From the NCBI RefSeq assembly GCF_900177645.1, contig NZ_FXAO01000006.1:124001-188000 (forward strand): DNA of 64,000 nucleotides, in the 5' to 3' direction. Made by a program: the position numbers and the translations under genes. The notes under the pieces are model-generated. The model was not told the DNA's origin. It was given only the letters and a program-made list of their open reading frames with translations, and ran no database searches. Each line of letters opens with the position of its first letter. Within the stretch, counting starts at the first letter, position 1. Source of the stretch: Arenibacter troitsensis. GTDB lineage: Bacteria; Bacteroidota; Bacteroidia; Flavobacteriales; Flavobacteriaceae. This document shows positions 28,300-37,868 of the stretch, in pieces.

Positions 28300-28695
28300 T
28301 TACATTTTTTTTAAAATCTCAACTTCCCTATTGGTCAATGGTATTCTCCTACCTACTTCAGAGTGGGTACTAGACCCTTCAACACCAATAAGTTGGCTCC
28401 CCTTTTCCATTATAAGATTATACCCAACATTTTCAGGTATTAAATACGAAGTTCCCCTTACCATTGTTATAGCTTCTAGGGTTGGCTCGTTTTCATCCAA
28501 CTTGCGAATGATCAACACAGCCTTACCGGACAATAAGGAGATGGCCAAGCCTTGGTTAACATTGATGATGAGGGAATCTACTTTATCCACCATATATTCT
28601 TGGGAGTAATTCATCTTTGTCACCTGCCAGCTATCCTTAACCAATACAGGGTGTAATCCCGCGTTTTCATTTGAAATCTTTTCAATAAGTCCCAT
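28300..28695 (-). CDS. Small cupin-like protein B
   Basis: A 131-residue paralogue of the cupin-like protein encoded at 25599-26018. Shared features are WQVTKMNYSQEYMVDKVDSL, LSGKAVLIIR, then YLIPENVGYNLIMEKGSQLIGVEGSSTHSE. It lacks the His of the VWHN position in the other copy, so a metal site, if any, is altered. It starts 8 bases after the GH38 gene, indicating co-transcription. Function unknown; the presence of two copies flanking the RraA-like and MFS genes suggests distinct but related tasks on the same metabolite. Confidence 0.6.
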   Translation of the reverse strand: MGLIEKISNENAGLHPVLVKDSWQVTKMNYSQEYMVDKVDSLIINVNQGLAISLLSGKAVLIIRKLDENEPTLEAITMVRGTSYLIPENVGYNLIMEKGSQLIGVEGSSTHSEVGRRIPLTNREVEILKKM

Positions 28696-28703
28696 AATGA
28701 TCG

Positions 28704-31577
28704 TTATTCGGAGAAGATTAGTTTATAGGTGTCAATGGCATTATGACCTATATTCACCTTAAATTCTTTACCTGTTGAAGGTAATTTGCTTTCTTCCTCT
28801 TCTATTAAATTCGTTTTAACCAACTGCTTAAAAGGCACTGCCAATTCTATAGTAGGTTCTTTATCTTTCCCTTCCATTTCAACCAGCCGTAAGATTACAT
28901 CATTGTTTTTCTCACTCTTTTTAATAGTACTGATGCGTACCATTGGATCCGAAACAGTGAAAAAACTCATTTCTTGAGCCAGATCTCCGTTGGTGTTGGA
29001 TTTAGGCTTCAATACCGTTCTTAAGGGATGGTTAGAAGCTGTTCCAAACTGGAAAGAGGTACTTTCATCCTTCTTGTGAGATGCCAAAGAAAACTTAAAA
29101 TGATGGTCACCAGTCTGATGATACCAGTTGCCTTCTCCGTGACAACTTTTATGTGAAGCCATCAAAATCCCTTGTAGAACGGTATAATCCACTGCTTCTC
29201 TTGTAGGGTCTATCCAATCGGCCAAAGCTACATCGGTAGCCATGGTTACGGTAAAATCTTCATTCTCGGCCGCGATAAAGTTCATCACTTCACGTGGATG
29301 TATTGTTACGGGCTTTTGATCGTAGGTTCCGCCCCATGCCCAACCCCCCGGGGCATTCTTCATTTCGGTTTTTCCTACTTCAGCTATTGCTAAAGGCACC
29401 TCATATTTAATCTTGGAATCCTCCATGTTCAGTGGCACTGCAAACCTAAACTCCCTATTGTGTGTACCATCCCAATTCAAGAAATCTATAAAGAAATCTA
29501 TTTTTTTCTCCTGATGGAATACCCGAATTCTCTGGGCTACCGTAGATACGTGCTTAAACTTTGCCTTATTTTCGTATTCAGTATACACTGCGCCATCGGC
29601 CACTATTTCCCAATTACCACTATGGTTGCTCATCTTGTCATAATCCTCCATATTGGGTTCGGTCATTTGGGTAAATTCCCCGGCACCATTGCCATTATAC
29701 CCCATTGCTAAAATATCACCGCCCGAAAAACGCGTAGTATTCAGTATTTCCGATCCCAGTTTATGATCAAATAAATAACTAATTCCTCCTTTTCCGAGGT
29801 GCATGGTATAATAGTCATTTGTCAAGGAATTTGGTGCTACCGACTTGTTGACCTTAGGATTCTTTTTTCCTTTCCTTAAATAGAAGGTTTTATATCCCAA
29901 GGAAGGAATCTCAGCTGCATAGAATTGTATTTCGTCCTTGTTCCCGGTACTTGTCTGGGAAGGAACCACATTCCCCTTATCATCTACAAGATAATATGAA
30001 GTTGCGTTGTTTATTTTTGCACTAGCCAATCCACTTCGCTTCCAAGAAAGATCGTTATACACGACAATCCCATTGGATTTTTTTGTTTTTATTTTTTCAG
30101 CAATGGAATTTAGCGATGCCTGTAATAGTACATCGGCCTCATCGGCGGCAAACTCCAATTTAGCCTTAAAAATACTATCGGTAATGTGACCGTTTTTTCC
30201 TCCCCATCCGTGATCTGGATAAATAGATTCTTCAAACGCCTTTGATAATCGTTGTGTTGGATATTGATCAAAACTTTTGTTTAGCAATGCATCCACAGTG
30301 CCAAAAATTTCCGCTGAAGGTAGAATCCTACCCGCCTTTCTCGAAGCTGTTATAGCCTTGTGATGCCCTGGGCCGTGTATATATGCCCAAATATTGGGGC
30401 GATCTCCCTCCAGGTTCTCAAACTTGGCTCCCGGTTGTTTAATTTCTGAAAGGAAGCTGGTTACCGTAGAATGTCTTAAAGTAGGTATATTGGTCCCTGT
30501 CTTGGCCACAATTTCATTCCATTCCTTCACTACATGGCCATAATCTACAGGACCAGAAGCGTCGTTGCTCAGTACTATTGCAAAATGCGGGGGCAAATTG
30601 TGTTTTTTATAATAATCGCTCCACATTTTAACCCTATTTTGGATTTTGTGCAGGGCCTCGATAGCATCTTCCTCAAATAGCTTATAAAACATGGCGGCCC
30701 AACCATAATTTCCAGGAGTATATGTAAGTACTGAAGAACCGTCCGGTGAATGCCAATCATAAAAACCTTCCCTCATTCTGGACACGAAAAGGTTATCTAC
30801 ACCAGATTTCGCCAAAATTTGGGGAAACTGAAGGGTCCTTCCTGGTACGTCTGTATTAAAGGCGGTTTCTTCCTCGACCCCATCAAAATTCTCTTTGATC
30901 CAGAGCTTACCGAAATACATTTCCCTAATGAGCTGTTCGCCCATCTGCATACCTTCATAAGGCTGGTTATATGTTGCTCCCCAGGTAAACCTGCCTTCCT
31001 TGTAACGTTCTATTACCTCATTTTTTCTTTCTGGATGTGCTTCAACAAACTCCTTTAAATTCAAGGCTTGTTCCATTCCAAAATAGTAATCCTTGTCAGA
31101 TTTCATTATGTCCAACGCGGGGGCAATTATCTCGTTAACCCTTTCATGCATACAATATTCCGGGGTATCCATCCAGGCTATATCCTGATGGGAGGATGAA
31201 ATTATATGGAAAGTACCTTCCTTGAAATAACCCCAGTCCGAGGTAACTAAAGGGGTAAAGAGTTGTTCCTGGTTTAATTTGCTATTTCTGGCCGTGATTT
31301 CTATCATTTCCGGCTCTCCAATTACAGGTAGCCAGACCCATGCCTTTCCATCTTTCTGTTCAACTTTCAGAGTCCTTCCGCTCTCAAAAACTATAGTCTT
31401 ATAGGAATTGGAGTTCTCACCGGTAAGATATGCTTTGGCCATCAGATTGTTATCCGAGTCCACATACTCATATGGCTTTACATATTGGATGGCCAAGGTT
31501 CGCTGTCCTTGGGCCGTAAGTACAAAGGAAGATCCAGTGAACAAACAAAAAACAAATAATTGCAAATACTTCTTCAT
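28704..31577 (-). CDS. GH38 alpha-mannosidase-type glycosidase, secreted (second copy)
   Basis: A 957-residue exported enzyme with a signal peptide (about 1-22, FVLTAQG). Compared with the copy at 16596-19292 it has an extra N-terminal domain of about 75 residues. The GH38 sites are H130-x-D132 in SSHQDIAWMD and nucleophile candidate D243 in FNTDVPGRT; a C-terminal HQTGDHHFKFS block is shared by both copies. It is encoded directly after SusC/SusD, so it is probably the primary periplasmic or surface alpha-mannosidase of the locus. ATG 31577 is preferred over the TTG at 31583. Confidence 0.87.
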   Translation of the reverse strand: MKKYLQLFVFCLFTGSSFVLTAQGQRTLAIQYVKPYEYVDSDNNLMAKAYLTGENSNSYKTIVFESGRTLKVEQKDGKAWVWLPVIGEPEMIEITARNSKLNQEQLFTPLVTSDWGYFKEGTFHIISSSHQDIAWMDTPEYCMHERVNEIIAPALDIMKSDKDYYFGMEQALNLKEFVEAHPERKNEVIERYKEGRFTWGATYNQPYEGMQMGEQLIREMYFGKLWIKENFDGVEEETAFNTDVPGRTLQFPQILAKSGVDNLFVSRMREGFYDWHSPDGSSVLTYTPGNYGWAAMFYKLFEEDAIEALHKIQNRVKMWSDYYKKHNLPPHFAIVLSNDASGPVDYGHVVKEWNEIVAKTGTNIPTLRHSTVTSFLSEIKQPGAKFENLEGDRPNIWAYIHGPGHHKAITASRKAGRILPSAEIFGTVDALLNKSFDQYPTQRLSKAFEESIYPDHGWGGKNGHITDSIFKAKLEFAADEADVLLQASLNSIAEKIKTKKSNGIVVYNDLSWKRSGLASAKINNATSYYLVDDKGNVVPSQTSTGNKDEIQFYAAEIPSLGYKTFYLRKGKKNPKVNKSVAPNSLTNDYYTMHLGKGGISYLFDHKLGSEILNTTRFSGGDILAMGYNGNGAGEFTQMTEPNMEDYDKMSNHSGNWEIVADGAVYTEYENKAKFKHVSTVAQRIRVFHQEKKIDFFIDFLNWDGTHNREFRFAVPLNMEDSKIKYEVPLAIAEVGKTEMKNAPGGWAWGGTYDQKPVTIHPREVMNFIAAENEDFTVTMATDVALADWIDPTREAVDYTVLQGILMASHKSCHGEGNWYHQTGDHHFKFSLASHKKDESTSFQFGTASNHPLRTVLKPKSNTNGDLAQEMSFFTVSDPMVRISTIKKSEKNNDVILRLVEMEGKDKEPTIELAVPFKQLVKTNLIEEEESKLPSTGKEFKVNIGHNAIDTYKLIFSE

Positions 31578-31746
31578 TCTCAATAATTGATTAAATTAAA
31601 TAAACCGGCAGCGTACTAATATCATTCGTTCACCACCTATATAATTTTCGACTTTCTTCTTAATATATTAAAATTTAATTTCTATTTATTTGTTTTAATA
31701 CATCTTTAATAACGAGGCAATTACTTCGATCCCATCATGAGTAAGC

Positions 31747-31774
31747 AAGGATGGCCGTTGTAATAACCACCCTT
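31747..31774 (-). other. Intercistronic hairpin after susD
   Basis: AAGGATGGCC (31747-31756) pairs with AACCACCCTT (31765-31774), with three G-U pairs on the minus-strand RNA and an 8-nt loop; no U-run follows. It lies 57 bases past the susD stop, in a 253-base gap before the GH38 gene. It probably stabilises the susCD message or attenuates read-through. Confidence 0.45.
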
Positions 31775-31830
31775 GTTCTATAAAACTAACTCAACTAACT
31801 CACAATAAAACCATTAACCCTCACTCCTAT

Positions 31831-33303
31831 CTAATCGCCCAAATTTGGATTAAGCACTACTTCGTTCTGAGGTATGGGGAAATACAGGTTGTCAACAGTG
31901 AATGTACTTCCATTTGGCAGGGTACTACCTACTAAGTCCGTAAAGGTGCTACCGTTAAAAAACTTGCCGATTCTTCTTTGATCAAACCATATTAAACCTG
32001 CTTCTGCAGGGAATTCCCAAAAACGTTGTTTCCATACTTCTTCCCTAAACTCTTCTTTGCTTAGATCAGAAACTTCTGCCAATCCTGCTCTGCGACGGAT
32101 TGAATTTACTGCATCATAAGCCAATGCATCAGCCGAAGATGCCTCATTTTGGGCCTCGGCATAAATCAGTAATATGTCTGCATATCTTATCAATGGAACA
32201 TTTTTACTGGACAATCCATTTGAATTTCTAAATTCTTGATAAAAATATTTGTATACCGAATTATTAAAAGTAACGCCATCAAACTCATTGAAAAAGAATC
32301 CTTGGTTTTGTCCTCTTATATCCGCTGCCTCATAAGTATCGATAAAATCAACCTCTGGCTCCATACCTCCAAAATGTAAGCTTTGATTGGTAATCTCTTC
32401 TCCTCCTAAGGGTGTGAAATAGGTGGAAATGGAAGATGCAATAGATCCTCCTTCATATTGCACCATGAATATATTTTCACCGGTATTATCAAAAGCCGGA
32501 TTGTTTAATTTATCAAACCAGGTCAATGAACCATCGGATTCGAACAAATTATACCAATCCGCGGTAATTACCTCGGTGGCCTTGTCCCGCGCAAGTGCAT
32601 ATTTGTCTGTTTGATTTAGAGGGTTTCCGGCCATGGTTAAATATACCTTTGCCAGCAAGGATTTCACTGCACCATTGGTAACTCTCCCACTTGTAGACGT
32701 GTCGGGCAAACCAGCGCTTTCAGCAAATAGTAAGTCCGGAAGAATTACGGTTTCGTAAACTTCCTGTACGCTAGATTTTGGCAAGGTTCCATCTTCCAAT
32801 GAGGTTGAAGGGACAATATTTAGCGGGATATCTCCGAATAATTGAACCAGTTCAAAATAGTAATACGCTCTTAAAAAATGGGCTTCTCCCAATAAGGCCT
32901 TGGAAATTGCCGGCGTCAATTCAGTATCTGTGATTGCCGGAATGGAAGCAATAGCAATATTTGCAGCCTCTATACCAGAATAGTATGTACTCCAGAATGA
33001 TGATGCGCTGGAGTTGCTTGAACTATATATTAATTTATAAGCATCCTCCATATCCGTATCTTGAGTGCCTATGGCAGGCTTCATTGCCCCCGTACTAACT
33101 TCTAAAATGGAAAAAACCATCTTTGCATAACCCGATTTATTATAGGGTGCCCTCAAAAAGGCATATATTCCATTTACGGACTGTTGAGCGTCCACTAGTG
33201 ATGTTCCTACAGTTGTTTTTTGAGATCTTGGAACCTCGTCCAAGAAATCTTCGCAAGAGAAAAATATGCAACAAACAATTATTAATATCTTATATTTTAT
33301 CAT
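31831..33303 (-). CDS. susD: SusD/RagB family glycan-binding lipoprotein
   Basis: A 490-residue outer-membrane lipoprotein. The lipobox ends at C17 (IFFSC), followed by EDFLDEVPRSQ, the classic start of mature SusD proteins. Further family blocks are GEAHFLRAYYYFELVQLFGDIPL, RYADILLIYAEAQNEA and the C-terminal YFPIPQNEVVLNPNLGD. It caps the partner SusC, encoded 14 bases upstream, and captures oligosaccharides at the cell surface. The glycan is not readable from sequence; the operon suggests an alpha-mannose-containing ligand. Confidence 0.95.
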   Translation of the reverse strand: MIKYKILIIVCCIFFSCEDFLDEVPRSQKTTVGTSLVDAQQSVNGIYAFLRAPYNKSGYAKMVFSILEVSTGAMKPAIGTQDTDMEDAYKLIYSSSNSSASSFWSTYYSGIEAANIAIASIPAITDTELTPAISKALLGEAHFLRAYYYFELVQLFGDIPLNIVPSTSLEDGTLPKSSVQEVYETVILPDLLFAESAGLPDTSTSGRVTNGAVKSLLAKVYLTMAGNPLNQTDKYALARDKATEVITADWYNLFESDGSLTWFDKLNNPAFDNTGENIFMVQYEGGSIASSISTYFTPLGGEEITNQSLHFGGMEPEVDFIDTYEAADIRGQNQGFFFNEFDGVTFNNSVYKYFYQEFRNSNGLSSKNVPLIRYADILLIYAEAQNEASSADALAYDAVNSIRRRAGLAEVSDLSKEEFREEVWKQRFWEFPAEAGLIWFDQRRIGKFFNGSTFTDLVGSTLPNGSTFTVDNLYFPIPQNEVVLNPNLGD

Positions 33304-33317
33304 GACTTTTAAATTAT

Positions 33318-36300
33318 TTATAAGGTTATGTTAATTCCCATATTCATAGTTAAGGCTTTCGGATAACCGTTTAATTCAATCCCCTCGGTAAACTGTCCAC
33401 CAAAGGAACTTACTTCTGGATCATAACCGTGATAATCCGTGATTATGAAAAAGTTTTGTAGGTTAAAATATATTCTGGCTGCCTTCAAATTAAGTACATC
33501 CAATACGGAAGAATCAAAGTTGTATGAAAGGCTCAAATTTTGCCCCCTAATAAAACTACCATCAAATACTTGGCCTGAGTCCGCTCCATCAAATTTGGTA
33601 ATGTTTTTCCTGACCCTTGGATACATAGTGTTTTGATTATCTGGAGTCCAGGCTTGGTCAAAAAACTTTTTATAGGTGTTACCATAGCCCATACGGTCTA
33701 CAAAAAGAATTATAGAGTGATCCAATATATCATTGCCCTGACTAATACGAATATCCACACTCAAATTCCAATTCTTATAAGAAAAGCTATTTCCAATGTT
33801 CATTGTGTAATCCGGAAGTCCACTGCCAATAATCTGCTGATCTTCAAAATTTAGTAAACCATCATTATTCTTGTCCTCTAACTTTATATCGCCCGGTATT
33901 CTACCGAACTCTGCCGCTTCTGTAGCTTCATTGGTACCCCAAGTACCTAAACGATTATATCCCCAGAATGACCCTGCAGCTTCTCCTACACGAAAAACTT
34001 GCTGATTCCACCAGATAGGCGCAGTAAAAATATCATTATCCTCTGTTCCAAGAGAAAGTATTTCATTTACGTTTTTGGTAAAATTGATGGAACTGCTCCA
34101 TGAAAAATTATCAGTTCTAACGTTGGTAGTGCTTAACAACAATTCAATACCGCTATTCTTTATAGATCCTGCGTTTGAAAGTATTGAGGAGTACCCAGTA
34201 AACCGCGCAATAGGAACGTTGAACAGCAGGTCCTTGGTTGTTCTAGTGTAATAATCTGCGGTTAGGTTAATTCTATTGAACAAGCCAAAGTCCAATCCCA
34301 AATTTACCTCTTCCGTTTTCTCCCATTTAAGATTATCATTCCCTATGGTACCCTGTGAAGTTCCTATTACCCTTTCATTGTTAAACACAACGTTCTGAAC
34401 TCCAGGGCTGGCAATCCGTGCATAATTGCCTATACCATCATTACCCGTAAACCCATAGGTTGTTCTTAGCTTAAGGTCACTAATTGCTTCTGAATCCTCA
34501 AGAAAAGCTTCATTGGAAATTTTCCAAGCTAAAGCAGCTGAAGGAAAAAAGGAATATTTATTATTTTCCCCAAATCGTGAAGATCCATCATAGCGCCCGG
34601 TAGCTGTTAGCAGGTATCTATCTTTATAACTGTAGTTAATTCTTCCAAAATAGGAATCTGTAGTATACCTATTGAAAAAACTGTTTACAACAGGTTCGGC
34701 AGTTCCTTGGGCTACATTATAAAAACCAAAAAATTCATCAAAATCCTGAGCAAGTAAACTTGATCCAAATTGCTCATTTTCCTGTCTAGCCGTACCCAAA
34801 ACTACACCTAAAACATTGTTTTCATCTAGTTCGGGGTTAAATGTCAAGGTGTTTTCCAAAAGTGATTGACTGGAATTTTCATTGGACAAGGCTGCCGAAG
34901 TTCTATTTACAAATGTATCCAAGCGACTGGCTACAGACCTTCTACCTTCCAAATTATAATCTTGTAAAGAATAGGAAGTTCTTAATTTAAGATTATCCGT
35001 GAAATCGATTTCGGTAAAAATATTGCGTGTAACTTGCCTTCTAAAAGATATCTGGTCCAAGGAACTCAATCTATCTTTTGGAGTTGCCCCATACCATATA
35101 TCCCAACCGCCAGAATCATTTTTTAAATCATCGGCATTTACCAAGGTTCCATCTTCATATCTTGTTGGGTAAATAGGTAAGTAAAATAAGGTAGCCATAG
35201 TAATATTATCGGCACCGATTCTCCAGTTATCGACAATGTTGGTTTTCGTATCGCTGTATGCCAATGCTCCTCCAATTTTCAGCCAGTCATTAATTTGAAA
35301 GTCGCCATTGAACCGCATGGTGTTTTTCTTGAAAAAGGTGTTTAACAAGACACCTTCATCATCCTGAGTACCTGCCGAAAGGGAAACGTTATAATTTTCG
35401 CCCCCTCCCCTAACGTTCGCAAAATACTGCTTGGAAAAACCGGTTCTAGTTGATTCATCCAACCAATTGGTGTCATATCTTGGGGCTCCAAAACGAGTTC
35501 CATCATCAGTAAATAATCTTGGGTATGTACCAGGGTAATCAGCTACAAATGACCCATCACCTGCACCCAAAGCGCGCTGATCTTCATCAAGTCTTACTTT
35601 TAAGTCTTTCCAATATTCGGTACTATTAAGTACTTCTGGTTTGTTGGCAAGTCTTGATACCTGAAGATTGGAGGTAATATCAACTGTCAATCTGCCAAAT
35701 TTACCTTTCTTTGTAGTAACGATAATAACACCATTTGCTCCTCGGGACCCGTAAATAGCTGTGGCAGAGGCATCTTTGAGTACAGTTATATTTTCAATAT
35801 CATTAGTGTTGACCAATGCTATGTCCACACCTATTATACCATCAATAACATACAATGGTTCATTAGTAGCGTTTAATGATCCTTTACCACGAATGGTAAC
35901 TCTCATCTCTCCTCCTGGTCTACCCGAACTATTATAGATGTCCAACCCTGCCACTTGACCTTGTAGGTTATCCAAGGGATTAATAGAAATCCTTTCCTGG
36001 ATCTTTTCAGCGCCTATGGTTGCAACCGCCCCAGTAAGGTCAGACTTTTTAGATGAACCATAACCAATTACAACAACCTCATCCAAGCTTGACGAGCTTT
36101 CCTCCAATACTACGGCAATACTTGTTTTTCCACTTACATTAATCTCCTGACCGGCATACCCAAGATAGGAGACGACTAATATGGCGCTTTCTGAGGATAG
36201 CGTTATAGCAAAATTACCATCAAAATCAGCCTGAGTTCCGTTAACCGTACCTTTTTCAACAATACTGGCACCAGCCAATGGAGTGCCATTTGTATCCTTT

Positions 36301-36497
36301 ATTGTTCCGGTAACACTAAATCCCTGAACAATCTCCTTTTCATTAAATAATGCGTCATTCCTTAATTCTAAATCTATATGTCCATAATTCAACAACATAG
36401 TAGATTCTTCAGCTATTGCCTTAGGGGCGGCACATACAAATGCCAAGGCAAAGAGCGGACAAATTCCCTTTTGGAGGGCTTTAAACATTTTTTTCAT
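33318..36497 (-). CDS. susC: SusC/RagA TonB-dependent transporter
   Basis: A 1059-residue outer-membrane oligosaccharide transporter. The domains are: signal peptide (about 1-28, KAIAEES), a short extension, a carboxypeptidase-D-like domain (about 60-140; VTGTIKDTNGTPLAGASIVEKG), the motif DEVVVIGYGSSKK, the plug domain (to about 265; PLYVIDGIIG, KDASATAIYGSRGANGVIIVTTKKG), then a 22-strand barrel to the C-terminus. It is first in the long operon. A LacI-type operator lies about 143 bases before the start codon, so uptake is probably induced by the imported sugar. Confidence 0.96.
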   Translation of the reverse strand: MKKMFKALQKGICPLFALAFVCAAPKAIAEESTMLLNYGHIDLELRNDALFNEKEIVQGFSVTGTIKDTNGTPLAGASIVEKGTVNGTQADFDGNFAITLSSESAILVVSYLGYAGQEINVSGKTSIAVVLEESSSSLDEVVVIGYGSSKKSDLTGAVATIGAEKIQERISINPLDNLQGQVAGLDIYNSSGRPGGEMRVTIRGKGSLNATNEPLYVIDGIIGVDIALVNTNDIENITVLKDASATAIYGSRGANGVIIVTTKKGKFGRLTVDITSNLQVSRLANKPEVLNSTEYWKDLKVRLDEDQRALGAGDGSFVADYPGTYPRLFTDDGTRFGAPRYDTNWLDESTRTGFSKQYFANVRGGGENYNVSLSAGTQDDEGVLLNTFFKKNTMRFNGDFQINDWLKIGGALAYSDTKTNIVDNWRIGADNITMATLFYLPIYPTRYEDGTLVNADDLKNDSGGWDIWYGATPKDRLSSLDQISFRRQVTRNIFTEIDFTDNLKLRTSYSLQDYNLEGRRSVASRLDTFVNRTSAALSNENSSQSLLENTLTFNPELDENNVLGVVLGTARQENEQFGSSLLAQDFDEFFGFYNVAQGTAEPVVNSFFNRYTTDSYFGRINYSYKDRYLLTATGRYDGSSRFGENNKYSFFPSAALAWKISNEAFLEDSEAISDLKLRTTYGFTGNDGIGNYARIASPGVQNVVFNNERVIGTSQGTIGNDNLKWEKTEEVNLGLDFGLFNRINLTADYYTRTTKDLLFNVPIARFTGYSSILSNAGSIKNSGIELLLSTTNVRTDNFSWSSSINFTKNVNEILSLGTEDNDIFTAPIWWNQQVFRVGEAAGSFWGYNRLGTWGTNEATEAAEFGRIPGDIKLEDKNNDGLLNFEDQQIIGSGLPDYTMNIGNSFSYKNWNLSVDIRISQGNDILDHSIILFVDRMGYGNTYKKFFDQAWTPDNQNTMYPRVRKNITKFDGADSGQVFDGSFIRGQNLSLSYNFDSSVLDVLNLKAARIYFNLQNFFIITDYHGYDPEVSSFGGQFTEGIELNGYPKALTMNMGINITL

Positions 36498-36640
36498 AAT
36501 TCACATTTTGGTTTTAGTTACTGCTTTTCAATTCTTTAATACCTGTTGCGTCTCAGATATTAACATGGTGATTCCCTTTTGTCAGGGTGGTGCACCTTTC
36601 TTTGCTATTTCAGCTTTCATATTAATCACATTTTAGTTAA

Positions 36641-36656
36641 ACTAAATCGGTTTAGT
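36641..36656. promoter_or_regulatory. LacI-type operator upstream of susC
   Basis: Palindromic ACTAAATCGGTTTAGT; arms extend to AACTAAA/TTTAGTT (36640-36657). It lies 143 bases upstream of the susC start. The 16-base core is identical to the operator at 21771-21786. Confidence 0.8.
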
Positions 36657-36693
36657 TATGTGGTTTTAAAAAATAATTAGTTAAATTCAAGTA

Positions 36694-37716
36694 TTAAAAA
36701 GTCCCACATGATTTTCTTATTTCAAGTTTGGAATCAAGTATTCTTGTATTTTCAATATTCTCTTTCATTCCCTCAATTTCATTTATTAATATTTCCACTG
36801 CAATGTTACTCATATCTTTTACTGGCTGAATAACCGAAGTAATGGGTGGATCTACTAAATCAAAAGCACTTAATTCATCAAAACTGACTATAGCCACCTC
36901 CTGAGGCACTTTTACATTCAACCTTTTAAGTTCTCTTAGACCAACAGAAGTAAGGTAATGTGTTGAAAACACGATGGAATCTACTGAATTGGGGAATTTC
37001 AATAATTCTCCAATTGCCATTTTGATTTCATCTTCATAATTTTCCGTGCTCAATTCCAGAACGAGATTTTTATTGAATTCAATATTATAATCATTCAAGG
37101 CACTATGATAACCTAGCAACCTTTGTTTAATAGCCTCCAATCCTGGTTTTAATGTTATTAATCCAATTTTTCGCCTACCCAACTTCAATAAATGTTCAGT
37201 CACAGTTTTTGACCCATTAAAATTATCGACAATTACATAATTGGTTTCGCTATCGGTATAGTGCCTATCTATCAATACGAAAGGAAATTTATCCTCCTTT
37301 AATGACTCAATCTCTTTTAGGTTCTGCTGCGTTGATGCGATAATTAGTCCTTCAACCTGCCGGTTGAGCATTGACCGAATTAATTCAGCCTCCTTTTTCG
37401 GATCCTCATTGGAGCTACTAAAAAGTACGGTATATCCAAGATTTTTCGCTTTCAACTCCACATAACCCGCTATTTTAGAATAAAACGTATCTGAAATATT
37501 AGGAATAATCAGGCCTATGGTCTCACTTTTCCCTCGACTTAAACCACGGGCAAGTTGGTTAGGAACATAATTATGCTTCTTGGCATAATCGATGATTTTT
37601 TTCTGAGTTTCCTGACTAATTTTGTTTTCATCCCCTTTGTTATTCAAAACCAATGACACTGCCGTTTTGGAAACATCCAGTTTTTTTGCAATATCTTTTA
37701 GGAAAACTTTCTTCAT
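36694..37716 (-). CDS. LacI family transcriptional regulator
   Basis: A 340-residue sugar-responsive repressor. The N-terminal HTH is VFLKDIAKKLDVSKTAVSLVLN with the hinge region through RGLSRGKSETIGLIIPNISD, followed by a periplasmic-binding-protein-like sensor domain (about 60-335; VEGLIIAST, FPFVLIDRHY, GRRKIGLITL, VAIVSFDE). The TTG at 37725 is an alternative; ATG 37716 gives the usual MKKVFLKDIAK start. Two palindromes lie just upstream of the gene and two identical-core sites lie before susC and the CoA-transferase, so it probably regulates the locus and itself. Confidence 0.93.
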   Translation of the reverse strand: MKKVFLKDIAKKLDVSKTAVSLVLNNKGDENKISQETQKKIIDYAKKHNYVPNQLARGLSRGKSETIGLIIPNISDTFYSKIAGYVELKAKNLGYTVLFSSSNEDPKKEAELIRSMLNRQVEGLIIASTQQNLKEIESLKEDKFPFVLIDRHYTDSETNYVIVDNFNGSKTVTEHLLKLGRRKIGLITLKPGLEAIKQRLLGYHSALNDYNIEFNKNLVLELSTENYEDEIKMAIGELLKFPNSVDSIVFSTHYLTSVGLRELKRLNVKVPQEVAIVSFDELSAFDLVDPPITSVIQPVKDMSNIAVEILINEIEGMKENIENTRILDSKLEIRKSCGTF

Positions 37717-37727
37717 AACTAACAAGA

Positions 37728-37743
37728 ACTAAATCGGTTTAGC
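37728..37743. promoter_or_regulatory. LacI-type operator just upstream of lacI
   Basis: ACTAAATCGGTTTAGC, one mismatch from the perfect palindrome, 12 bases upstream of the lacI ATG. Its position suits autoregulation by blocking the promoter or early elongation. Confidence 0.72.
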
Positions 37744-37852
37744 AATAACCACCGGAACATACTTTTTCACCAATTCCGATTAACCTTTAAAAGCCTATTT
37801 TGCTATAGCTTTAACCAATATGAACAACTAAATCCTGGTTCGACATTAATTA

Positions 37853-37868
37853 ACTAAAGCGGTTTAGG
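37853..37868. promoter_or_regulatory. Second LacI-type operator in the lacI/susC2 gap
   Basis: ACTAAAGCGGTTTAGG, two differences from the core at 21771 and 36641. It lies 125 bases (centre to centre) from the operator at 37728, close to 12 helical turns, so a repression loop is possible. It is about 1 kb from the second susC, so control of that gene is unlikely but not excluded. Confidence 0.6.

Noticed and set aside
37824-37840. A fifth LacI-type operator (AACTAAATCCTGGTT)
   Set aside because: Only the left half matches; the right arm is broken. It may be a degenerate half-site, so it was not listed.
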